DNA from: Symbiodinium natans
Taxonomy: Eukaryota; Sar; Dinophyceae; Suessiales; Symbiodiniaceae
Length of the DNA: 64,000 nt
Assembly: GCA_905221605.1 (NCBI GenBank)
Contig: CAJNDS010000453.1
Coordinates: 62,001-126,000, forward strand
Reading direction: 5' to 3'
A program made the translations under genes and the position numbers. Each line of letters starts with the position of its first letter. Positions within the stretch are counted from its first letter, which is position 1. Under the pieces are notes generated by a model, which was given only the letters and a program-made list of their open reading frames with translations, had not been told where the DNA came from and searched no databases. Positions 20,104-30,781 of this stretch are shown one piece after another.

Positions 20104-20212
20104 TGGAGGTAGTCCAGCCTCTCGTAGGTCCTGCCGCTCTTGCGGCGCCCGCGGATCCGCAGCGGCACGTGGGCCAGCCAGTCCGTCCACTTCTCCTTGA
20201 AGAAGGCCTTCC
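20104..20212 (-). pseudogene. Inverted coding fragment abutting the TAC tract
   Basis: The minus strand encodes KAFFKEKWTDWLAHVPLRIR, then GRRKSGRTYERLDYL, with good protein composition and no stop. It joins head to head with the plus-strand polymerase piece at 20103 and ends at the (TAC)n tract. It is probably another piece of the same or a related element brought in by inversion. Confidence 0.5.
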
Positions 20213-20731
<519 letters not shown>

Positions 20732-20732
<1 letters not shown>

Positions 20733-21149
20733 CCCTAAAATTACAATTAATTTAAAAAAATAATTATAATTCATTAAAATTAATTAAAATTCTATAAAAA
20801 GATTACTTAAAATTAATTAAAATTAATCAAAATTAATAAAATGAATTAAAAATTAATTAATTAAAATTAAGAAAAAAAAACCATCAAAAAAATATTTAAA
20901 ATAATTAAATTTATTAAAATAATAAAGATTAACTAAAATTGATTAAAATTAATCAAAATTAAATAAACAATATATAAAAAAAATTAAAAAATTAAAATTC
21001 ATTAAAATTAATTTGAATTAATGAAAATTAATTAAAATTAAATTCAAATTAATTCAAATTACTTGAAATTAATTAAAATAAATTAAAATTAATTCAAATT
21101 AATTTAAAATTAATTAAAACTAATTAAAAATTAATTAAAATTAATTAAA
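20732..21149. repeat. AT-rich island (TTAATTAAAA-type)
   Basis: About 420 bp of TTAATTAAAATTAA-like sequence, almost without G or C, between two TAC tracts in otherwise GC-rich DNA. No gene. Confidence 0.95.
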
Positions 21150-21330
21150 ATTACTACTACTACAAGTAGTACTACTAGTACTACTAGTACTACTAGTACC
21201 ACTAGTACTACTAGTACTACTAGTACTGCTCGTACTACTAGTACTACTCGTACTACTAGTACTACTAGTACTACTAGTACTACTACTACTGCTACTACTA
21301 CTACTACTACTACTACTACTGCTGCTACTG

Positions 21331-21371
<41 letters not shown>

Positions 21372-21434
21372 TTTTCTTCTTCTACTACGACTACTACTAC
21401 TACTACTACTCTACTACTACTACTACTACTACTG

Positions 21435-21511
<77 letters not shown>

Positions 21512-21540
21512 GCTACTGCTACTGCTACTACTACTACTCT
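21150..21540. repeat. (TAC)n / (TAGTAC)n microsatellite
   Basis: Begins with about 130 bp of a TACTAG hexamer-like pattern, then TAC with GC-containing interruptions and a CTTCTTTTTCTTCTTC patch near 21367. Confidence 0.97.
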
Positions 21541-22284
21541 CTTCTGGGGAACCTGCAAAAATGCATCTTTTTGATGTCAAGCGACCAAATACTCCATCGA
21601 TTTGCCAACGCCAAAATTGGAATCAGCTTCGTCAACGACGGAGAGGTAGCTGGGCTGAAAACATCTTCTCGCTTCGAGTTGTTTTACTCTCTTGCTACCG
21701 GGCTTTTAATTCGGCTTCCATCAAAAACGAATTCGGCGGCTGCTGTAAGCTGCCCTGCCGCGGGGGGCTTCCGGGGGGCCTGGCCTGTCCACTGCGCTGG
21801 CCACCCCCTTTTCTTATGCCGCGCGATCCCAGAAGGGGCACTCGGCCTTCGGGGGCAGCTGGTCGGCGACTTCCAGCAGCGGGCCGCACTGGGGTTCATC
21901 ACCCAGACCTGCCGCAGCTCCACTCGCGCCCTGGCCATGCGGCCAGCAAGATCGCCGGGGTCCTCCAGAGGGTTGCCTCGCAGAACTGCAGCCGGGCCGA
22001 GGTCGCTGCAAGTGAAAGATTTGTGGACTTAACGCAGACATGCTGGGTGCTCCAACCGAAAACCTTCAAGAACTCTTCACTCTTCAAACGCCTCGCTTTT
22101 AATTGACCCCTGACCGTGGAAAAAAGAAGGAAGCGTCCTCGTACAGTTTATGTGATCTAGATTCTTTATTGAACATAATTTGGAATAGATTGGGAATTAT
22201 TGTGAAAACTTAAAGACTGGCAATTATTCTGATCAAAAAGCGTTTGGACCCACGCCGAAAATAAGTGGACATGCTCTTGGAACC
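21541..22284. other. No recognisable gene
   Basis: Short motif-free frames. The plus-strand frame at 21571-22032 has weak protein-like composition (RFANAKIGISFVNDGEVAGL) but no recognisable family. Confidence 0.35.
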
Positions 22285-23120
22285 AGCTGGCGAAAAATCT
22301 TTGAGAGAGGACTTGTCGAACGGAAAGGTGTTCAGTGAGCAAAATTTAAGGATCTGCAAGGTGGCAGCTGCCCGCAGTCTCCGACATAACCTGTGAGGAT
22401 GGAGGAAGACTTGTCCGGCCGCCCCCTTCTGACCGTCCTAAACGGATCCCCGATCGTTGCCGGTCTGAAGCGAGTCCAGAGTCTCGAGCGTATGCCAACC
22501 TCCGCGACAAAGTCCAAAGTCTTCTTGTCGATCGAGACTCAGCACGACTGTTTGACAAATATGTCTTTTTCCCCAAACCGGGCAACTCAGTGGCAAGCGC
22601 CACTTCCGCTTGTGGACTTCGGAAGGCGCGATTCCATGCATCGCACTTGCGCCAACCCTTCGCTCAGCGCAAACTCGACTGTCCGACTCGCGCGCACGCT
22701 TGGAAACCCATGTTGTTGGCGGCAGGAAGGACAGACCACACCGGCCAAAGATGAGCGTAGACATTCGAATTTCTTGGGACCAGCAAGCGTGGAGTGCACG
22801 ACCCTGCCGAAAACCCTTGAAGAGAGAGCTTGTCAAACGGAGAGGTGTTCAGTGAGCAATCAAGGATCTGCAAGGTGCCTTACGCTGCCAGCAGTCTCCG
22901 GCATACCTTGCAATCATGGAGGTCTTGGACCTCTGCAGTTGCTGAGAAAGGCTTGTCGCCGCCTTAATTGAAACCTTCCCAAACGGATCCCCGATCGTTG
23001 CCGGTCTAAAGCGAGTCGCGCTGCAGACAAAGCAGCAGAGCTGAGTCTTCTTGTTGATCCAGGCTCAGCACGATTGTTTTACAAATGTGTCTTTTCCCCG
23101 AACCGGGCAACTCAGTGGTG
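22285..23120. repeat. Two diverged copies of a ~330-bp unit
   Basis: Copy 1 (about 22285-22620) and copy 2 (about 22800-23120) share GGTGTTCAGTGAGCAA, GGATCTGCAAGGTG, ACGGATCCCCGATCGTTGCC, GGTCT-AAGCGAGTC, CAGCACGA-TGTTT and CCGGGCAACTCAGTGG in the same order. About 180 nt of unrelated sequence separates them. No coding capacity is convincing in either copy. Confidence 0.85.
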
Positions 23121-23568
23121 GCAACAAAGGACCGCAAATAGAGCGACTCAGGTCCTGGCGCCTCGTTGTCAACAAACACGGGAAAGTGTTTCTTTGGGGG
23201 CTGGCAAGGCAGCGAGCCTGAGCACTTAGCCAGAGCTTGGAGTGCGCAAGAACTAAACGAAAGACTTCGTCCGCGCAAAGAAAGCAATCACGTTTTCGTG
23301 CTTCTTCAAAAATCGATGAAAAACACTTACCGTGCCAAACGCGCCATTCTCAGCAAACTGCCAGTTTCACTGCACTGCTAACGCGCTAAGTGAATTTAAA
23401 AAAAACTCAATTCGATAAAATTCTCGAAATACCATCCATAAAGGTTCTTTTTGATGGTATATTCTGGCGGAAAGCAAGCTCAAGCATCATTTTTATTTGC
23501 TGGCGCCTCGGTTTGGGTGCAAAAACAATTGTGTGGCTGTGGATGTGGCGTGGAATCGAAGCTCAAAG

Positions 23569-23586
23569 CCTGCGCGTACAGAAATA
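23569..23586. repeat. 18-bp direct repeat, 3' target-site copy
   Basis: CCTGCGCGTACAGAAATA, identical to 30764-30781. On the minus strand it directly follows a run of eleven A, so it is the 3' member of a presumed target-site duplication. Confidence 0.75.
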
Positions 23587-23739
23587 TTTTTTTTTTTGGA
23601 CTGTCGCCTCTTTACTACATCAGTAGCACAGTAGGCCGGTCTTGTTGGGCTCGACGTAAAGGGTGAAACAATGTCAGCGCTCACAACCGCAAGACACACA
23701 GAGCTTGTGGGGGAATCGCAAATTGCGACGTTGCCAGAT

Positions 23740-25653
23740 TCACAAAACCACCATCATGTAGCCACTGGTGCGACAGCGGTTATTCAAACCGAGATCATCA
23801 GAAGAGGTTCGGATCACGTACTCGTTGTCAAGGAGAGACAACCGACACTCAATGGCGAAAGGATGTTGCAAGTCAGACTCCCTAGGGGGATGAAAGATGC
23901 GCAGATGCCCCATGTTGGTCAGCCAGTCGGGACTTAACAGCAAGAACAATCAAGCAAGACCGGCCCAGGGCACTCCATGGTGGTCAGCCAGTGGAGTAGC
24001 TCCGAGCACAGGGTTTTCCGTCAACCTGGCGTACAAGTGCCCACCCAGAACGGTGCCCGCGCACTGCCAAAGGGGGGGCGAGAGTAGCTGCAGCTACCGA
24101 TTCCACGGGGAGATTCCACAGCGAGTCATCAAACCCTTAACGCCACAGGGTTGATAATGACAACGAGGAACCTCCCATTCCAGGCATCTCACACAAAGCC
24201 ACGCCACCTTGGCGCTGGCCTGCGCATCGGCACGCATCAGGTCCCTCCAAACCCAAACCCGCGAGGTACGTTGGGAAGGAGATGGGAGGGCTCACATCAC
24301 AATGGTGCCGAGGTGCAAGGATCTCCACGGTATTGCTACTTTGGTCCAATCGGAGCCTTCAGGTAACATCCACGCGGGCGGGAAGCCCACTTGCCCTGCC
24401 GCAGGTCAGCTCAGACGAGGGTGACCCTCCAGAGTCACAAGAGGGCCAGGTTGTTCTACAAGTGGAGAATGCTCCCTGCCACGTCAGCGGGTGCATAACT
24501 TCCACGAAGAAGTGTCTACAGCCAGTGCGCCGAACTGCTAGGTCACCCTGTGCACTCAGTGCTCGAAATCGTCGAAGAGGCTGGAAGCACACATGTTGCG
24601 TCGAGTGCGCAGCTGCGTCGCAAGTTGCGACGTTGCCAGATTCACAAAACCACCATCATGCAGCCACCGAGTTCCAATCAAAGCCATCGTTGCCAACCAA
24701 GAATATCCCAAGGTAGTCTTGCGGCACGTATCGGCGAGGAGTCAGGGCTCACATCACGCTGGGCAGCATGCCGTGAAAGAACGCAATGGCGCGGGAGCAT
24801 GACGTCAGCAGGAGCCCTCAGATGACTGCTGTTTGTTGCCAGGAGCCCTCCCAGTCCGGACGCCGGGAGCCATGGCCATCTGAGGTGGTATGGGAACGCG
24901 TGCTGCTGGGCATGACCTGCATTGGAGGCAGATCAACCCCCCACTCAGAGCCCGGAACGGGAATACTCCTGTATCTTGTCATTGAGGTTTGGGCCGCAAG
25001 CCACATCACCCGGACAGCTTCCTGGATTTGCCTGTACTGCACAACACCTTCGTCCTCATACTGAAAGGGGAAGGAGGCAACTGCCGCAACCCGAGGCACG
25101 GGTGAATGATTGGCACTTCGGAGCTGCGAGCGAGAAGTGGATGTCTCCGCCCCTTTCCGGCTGCCAGTCATCTTTGATGCGCATTGAAAAGGGATCAGCA
25201 CCACGCCCACCAAGCATGGGCCGCGACTTCCCCAAAATGCGTGGTATGACGCAGCCACAGTGGGCTGCCATTAAGGGGCTCATGCGAGCCAAACATCCAA
25301 CCAAGCAGCGACTCAACAGCTTCTAGTTTAAAGATGTGCTGTCATGGCACCCCCAAGGACCCTGATCCTTCGGCCCTGCGTCGTCCTCCGCGTCCGACGT
25401 CATCCATCGGGCAGGAAGAACCTTCATTGGTTTCGAAGGAGATGCTGACGACCTTCGGCGAGGTTGCTGCAGTGTTTGCTTCCACAGGCGCAGCCAAGAG
25501 CGAGGAGAGCAGGCACTCTAATGGCAATACTTGCTGAAGAAAAACAGCCATTTCTGTAAGAAGCGTCAGGCCATTCCAAGTTATAAACTGACCAAAAATG
25601 TTCAATGTTTTGGTTGGCCACCAAGGCTGCAAGAGCAAGCCGGATGGCGTCAA
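23740..25653 (-). other. 3' part of the retrocopied unit: eroded coding sequence or 3' UTR
   Basis: Between the last long frame and the poly(A), the minus strand has several protein-like stretches in different frames: EMAVFLQQVLPLECLLSSLL near 25500, PFSMRIKDDWQPERGGDI near 25170, VAAVASFPFQYEDEGVVQY near 25060 and CRLSLLDNEYVIRTSSDDLG near 23820. None has a recognised motif. A ~50-bp segment (TTGCGACGTTGCCAGATTCA plus ACAAAACCACCATCATG) occurs twice, at 23723-23760 and 24627-24663. Confidence 0.35.
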
Positions 25654-25724
25654 GGAAATGGGCAGGGCCTAAATTCTTTGATAGTGCCTTTTCCCAAGCG
25701 TCTCTGTACCCTGCAGCGTGATGT

Positions 25725-28700
25725 CTAGGTATTCAGGCTGGGCTGGACAAGCCTGGCCGTTTCCACGTCCGTGTGCTGAGCAGCTGCGGCCCATGCCTGC
25801 AAGGCTTCTTGGGAGGCTTGGCCAGTGACTTGTGGCAGTCCACTGTGCGCGTCCATCCACATTTGGCAGTATGGCTGCAGGGGCACATTGATCTGCAGGT
25901 CAGTAATTTTATTGTCAGATTCAGGAAAACCAACAACAATGGGCAGCCCTGCCGTACGCTCCAAGGGACCTTTTTGGTGGGACTCGAATGCGAGCAGAAG
26001 TGCACCCAGCCAATAATCTGGGTCAGCGTAGCTGAGCATTGCAGGAAAACTCGCATTGATGACACTCGGCAAGTCCGACACAGCAGAGAAAAGGTCCGCG
26101 ATGTACTGCGCTGTGGTCAGAAAGCCATACCCCACCAGGGACTCCGAAAGCCTTGCTTGGTCCAGCTGCGGGACCGGGCAATCCAACATCGCAGCAAGGT
26201 CGAAATGCTGCACTGCCCCCGACAATCTAAGGCACTGCGTGATGATAGGGTCATAAACCTTCAAATACGCTGCCGGAAACGTTTCAGGTAGATGCAGTAG
26301 CGTGTCAGCGATTCCGATTAGCATTTCCGAGTCTTGCAGCTGGTTCGGTATGCCGTTCAAAAACACCTCATAGGCCCGATATGCCCGAAGCTGCTGGCAG
26401 TGTGTTGTGAGGTGTTGCGAGTCACGCAGGTTCATGTAGGGCCGAGGTTTGACATTCTTACCAAAGTGATGCCCCGCTGCAAGTGCGCGCCACATGAGAT
26501 CACAGACCGAGGCTGTGTTGCTCTGCATGATGGGTGCGCAGGCTGGGGCGCTGGGATCGCGGGTGCCGCTGGGCTCGCTAGGCCCTCGAGGCTTGGCTTT
26601 TGGTGGTTCCAGCTGATGAGAGCCGTCTTTGTCCAAAGCGAGAGGCCGACTTTCCTTGCGAGCTTGGACAGCGGGCACAGGCCTGGCGGGGATGGGCGTC
26701 GGGCCATGGGGAGGCATAGGGAGATACGATTTTGGTTCCGTCAGGCCAAGTGAGTCCGTGGGAGACTTATCGCAAGGGGGCTGTGACGCCTCAACCGTCC
26801 TAATCCCATCCGGAGATGTTGCGTGCGTGGGCCGTGTCCGGGGGCTGGGTGGACGTCGTACGCCAGGCGGCGGGTCCCTAATGTTGCCGCAACTACGGGG
26901 TGGACATGAGGCGGCGCTACCCCCTCCGATCCTGTGAGCTTCACTTGAGGGAGTCGTCACACAAGCATCCAGAGCAGTAGGACTCGCGGCCGGCACAACC
27001 GCAGGCGCTTTCGTTGCAGGCTCCTTCGTCAGTGGTCCTGCGTTGGGGTGCCGCAAGGGGTTCGGGAAACGTCCCGTTTAGCTGGCGGAGGCGGGCTGAC
27101 AGCTGCCGCAATGGAGCCATAATGGAGCCCCCCGCGGCCCGAGGCTTGAGCCATGGTGTACCCCACCGCTCGCCATGGCGCGCGTTGGTGGTAGCCTCGC
27201 CTTGGGCTGGCGACTGCTGCGGCGTAGGAACCTCGACTGCAGTAGCAGCAACCACGTCGGGACTGTTACTACCCGCGGGCACAGGGCTGTTTCCCGGGGA
27301 GTCCACATCAATCGCAGTTTCGGAGGCAGCCTTACTCGTGCGAACAGGTAGGAGGTGAAGACCGCGGGGGGCTCGCATTATGCCGGCCTTATGCTCGAAA
27401 GCCGGGTCAGCGCGTTGAGCAGATCCCCGCTTGGGCGGCATCCTAATGTTGGTGTCCCCTAGCAAGCAGGTGAGGTACTGGGCGACCCCATCTCCTTCCC
27501 TCACCGGCTGGAAGGGGACACAATACACCGCATTGGGCAGGGGCTCCAGGACGAAGCCGCGCGTTTGCAGACTAGCAATGGTGCCCGAGTAAGAGTTGGA
27601 GGTGAAAGAGGGACTCCCCCATCCTTCTTGCTGAAGTGTGCGGTAAAAAACTTCCCGCTTATCTCCCCAGGTGGCCTTCAAAGCCCACGCTTGATGCAGG
27701 GGTGGTGTTTCAAAGAGGTCCAGCCCAACTTTGCGTTCCGCAGGCAGCACGATGCTGGCTACTGTCCGTTCTCGGAAGGCTTGCTTGTGTAATGCCGTTG
27801 CAATGCCAGGGCCATCCATGCTCCACAAGCTGGCTTGTGTGCGCACATATTCAGCGCATTCAATTAGGCCCCCGGTTGCGCAGGCCGCCATTTGGAAGCA
27901 TGCACCTATACCATCAGAGTAGTGCGGTGCCACGAAAACCAAAGCCCCAAGCCCTCTCGTGAAGGAGGAGGTGGCTCGGGCAAACCCTGCCTCGCTACTA
28001 AACAGGAATCCAGAAGCCCGACATGTCACAAAGACACATATCCCAAATGCGGGGCCAGTGGAGCAGGCCGTGGTGATAGCACCGAAGAAGCGTTTAAGGG
28101 ACCCTATGCGATTCATGAGGAAGGTCCGAAACGTCACAAGGCTCCAAGTGTTGGGCGCGCCAGTTAGCGGGAAGTCTTCCGCGGTTTGGCAGGCTTCAAG
28201 TAGGCTCATATCGTCATCACCCAGTGGGTCTGCCGGGAGACTCAACTGCAGCATAAACTTCATTTGGGTAACAATCCTGGCATACTGAGAGACCATCCCG
28301 ATAGGGGAGCCAGGATAGACCTGGTGCCCAAAAGTGAGCACAATGTCCGCCAGGACCATGCTGAGGTCGTTGCTTCTGCCAATTTTTGTTTGGGTCTCAT
28401 CCTGATCTGGCACCCGTACCCATCGACACGTTTCCATCCACCTGCCTGCAAGGCTACGCAGTGGCCGCCCGAGCAGGTGCTGCATTGTGGGACCTGGTGG
28501 CATACGTAGCCGAGGGACCCTGCCTATCAGCTCGAAGCGGCACGCCCCGAGTACCGACATGCGTATAGAATGGCAGCAATCTCAGGAGGGAGGCGCGTGG
28601 ATGAACAGAGCGAGAGGTTGACAGCCGGTCCAACAATGGCCTTCAGCCCGGCGGCCTGCATGACTGTCTCGGCTTGCTTCGGTTTGACGATGCTCATACA

Positions 28701-30730
28701 GAGAATCGATTCCAGCATCGAGACCGCTGAGAACAACACCTCAGACGCTCCAGAGGGACGGTGGGGCCTGCCCCAAGAGGGCATCTCGCCTTGTCCCTTT
28801 TTCCACGGGCCGGAACTTTGGGCCGTTTGCCGCAAAAGGGCCGCAGGCAAGGTGGCTGGCGTGTGGAGGTCGGCAGGGACCGCATTGAGACCACAAATCT
28901 TTTGCTCCAACAACTCCGTGACGAAGTGGTAATTGGGTCGCGAGCCTCCAGCGGGCTGTCTGTGGTCGCCAATCATGACATCGAGTGCATGCTTGATGTG
29001 CGCCAGAATGGTGTTGGAACCCGGTGTGCCCAATTGCTGGGCTTCATCTCGGAGGAGCAACTCAACATCCTTTAGACGGTTAATGAGCTGCGAGTAGGGA
29101 AAGCTGAGCCTTGCCACAATCGTACCATGTGTCGTGGCTACAAGTAGCCCCCGGTACAAATCGTGCACATCAAAAGGGAGCTTATGTATGTCCTTCTCCT
29201 TGTTACCCGGTATGCGAACGATGCGGCTGCGAACAAATTCATTGCTAGCAGTCGTGAGCCTATCAACCGCTTCGACATAGGCCCGAACCGATTCATTGCC
29301 ATGAGCGGTATACAGGGTGAGCCGGTTCGTCAGGCACGCAAGGAGTACTCCTAGAAACGCGCAGGATCGTGTCTTCCCGCTGCCGGGCGCACCCGTTATG
29401 AATACAGAAGTACGATTAGCGGCCAGGCCGTACGAGCACGCTCCCAGCAGCGCTGCCAGGTGTCCGTCCGCCCCCCAAAAGGTATCACAGAGGCACGTAA
29501 GGAAGGCGGGACCAACCGCGAGCGCAAAGATGCTGGCTCGAGTCCTCGGATCGTGCTCGTTGCTCAACGAGTCATGGGACAGGCGTAGACACTCCGCATG
29601 CCACAGCGCAGGAGTCCGGGCGTCCTCCTGGCCGGGCAGCGGAGAGTCAGGCAGCGTAGCTAACACGCCACTCAGCAGCGTCGGCGTCCATTCTTGGCGA
29701 TAGGATTGTTCCTCCGCAAGCCAAAGGTTGAGGAAGCTTTGCAAGGGGTTGGAAGCCCCTGGACCCGCAGTAAGCGATGCCTGCGCAGCTTGCGCTTCGT
29801 GCTTGCCTCTGAAGACTTGGCAGACCTCCGGGTGAATGAGCTGTGCCCATGTGTCGTGCCAGTCCCCTCTCGCCACTAGCCCGATAAGGAGGACAAGCAC
29901 TAAATCTGTGAGAAAGCCCGGCAACCACTGTGGCTGCCGGATGGCATCAAGAGGCGAGTCTTCTAGCGGAACGCCCAATGCAACATGCTGCCTTTCCCTA
30001 GGCATGTGTAGCAGAGCATCCCAAAGCGGGGTAGAGGCTCCTCCGGGCAGAACCTCAAGCTGGCTGACTCTCGGCAGTGAGGGTCGTTGTGCGAATTGGT
30101 TGTGCTGTTCATCAGTCAAGAGCAGGGCAATGGTTATATTGACTGGCTGCATGGCCTTACTTTCTCCAGGGCCGGTGAGAAGCTTCTTCGGGGCAAGGAG
30201 CTCTATAAACATGCCTGGGTAGGCCACATCCCCCTTGTCTTCTCTCAAGGTAACCAGCAAAGCAGTGCCCTTGGCCGGCACTTTACCAGCGACAGCAAAC
30301 CACTTTGTGGCCCAGTCAGGGACATCCGCCAACTCCGGTGTAAGGAGCATGACCGATGCCCTTGGGTAAACTCGATGGAGAAGGCAGATTGGCCACGTAT
30401 GCGTGCCGGGCTTTATCGCCACGGGGGTGGCGGCCCGCTTGACCGCAGCTTGCTCTGGGTAGTGATACTGTTCCGAGGGCTCCTCCTCGATTTCTGCTTC
30501 CGAGGCCATGGCTAAAAACTGATAACCCAGCATGTCAACCAGGCGCTCTAACGACAGGTGGGGGAGCCACATACCCAAAATTTTTTCATCGTGGGACCAA
30601 GTTCATGATACGGGGGCGGCAAGTCAGCCAGATGCGGCTTGGCATCCATCAGGAGGACTTGGGTACAGTCAGCACGAAGACTTGCAATGCTCCGGTTCTC
30701 AGCGGATGGTATCCGGAGAAAAGCCTCCAT
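25725..30730 (-). pseudogene. UPF1-like SF1 RNA/DNA helicase, frame-disrupted
   Basis: Four minus-strand frames follow in series: 30730-30585 (MEAFLRIPSAENRS), 30590-28527, 28560-26941 and 27056-25725. The second frame carries Walker A GAPGSGKT (about residue 395), Walker B LLLRDEAQQLG (about 507), motif III IGDHRQPAG (about 535) and a late STRLPPEIA segment. The third frame continues with GMVSQYARIV and a motif-VI-like FARATSSFTRGLGALVFVAP. This order matches the UPF1-like branch of superfamily 1, NTP-driven helicases acting on RNA or DNA. Motif V is degenerate. The third frame ends, and the fourth begins, in a Pro/Ser-rich linker; the fourth then has an all-helical unknown domain. The frame joins look like single-base changes, the first inside an A6/T4 run. 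Total length would be about 1,660 residues. Confidence 0.7.
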
Positions 30731-30763
30731 ATCGGGGCGTCTGATTTGCCGTCCCAGCACGGA

Positions 30764-30781
30764 CCTGCGCGTACAGAAATA
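30764..30781. repeat. 18-bp direct repeat, 5' target-site copy
   Basis: Identical to 23569-23586. The bases on either side of the two copies differ, so the repeat is exactly 18 bp. Confidence 0.75.

Larger units (their letters stand above)
23587..30763 (-). mobile_element. Retrotransposed helicase transcript or non-LTR-type insert with poly(A)
   Basis: A 7.18-kb minus-strand unit bracketed by identical 18-bp direct repeats (30764-30781 and 23569-23586). Its 3' end is a pure A11 tract (T11 on the plus strand, 23587-23597) directly against the second repeat. Its 5' end lies 33 nt before the ATG at 30730. A target-site duplication plus a 3' poly(A) is the mark of target-primed reverse transcription. 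No reverse transcriptase or endonuclease motif was found, so this is best read as a processed copy of a long mRNA moved by LINE-like machinery. The first five bases, TCCGT, match the start of the spliced leader, but this is too short to mean much. About 2.1 kb of 3' sequence follows the last long frame and may be 3' UTR or eroded coding sequence. Confidence 0.6.

Noticed and set aside
25773-26291. Plus-strand frames opposite the helicase unit
   Set aside because: Lie antisense to well-supported helicase coding sequence and lack motifs.
23587-30763. An autonomous LINE with its own reverse transcriptase
   Set aside because: No YADD-type motif or apurinic endonuclease motif was found on the coding strand; only helicase motifs are present.
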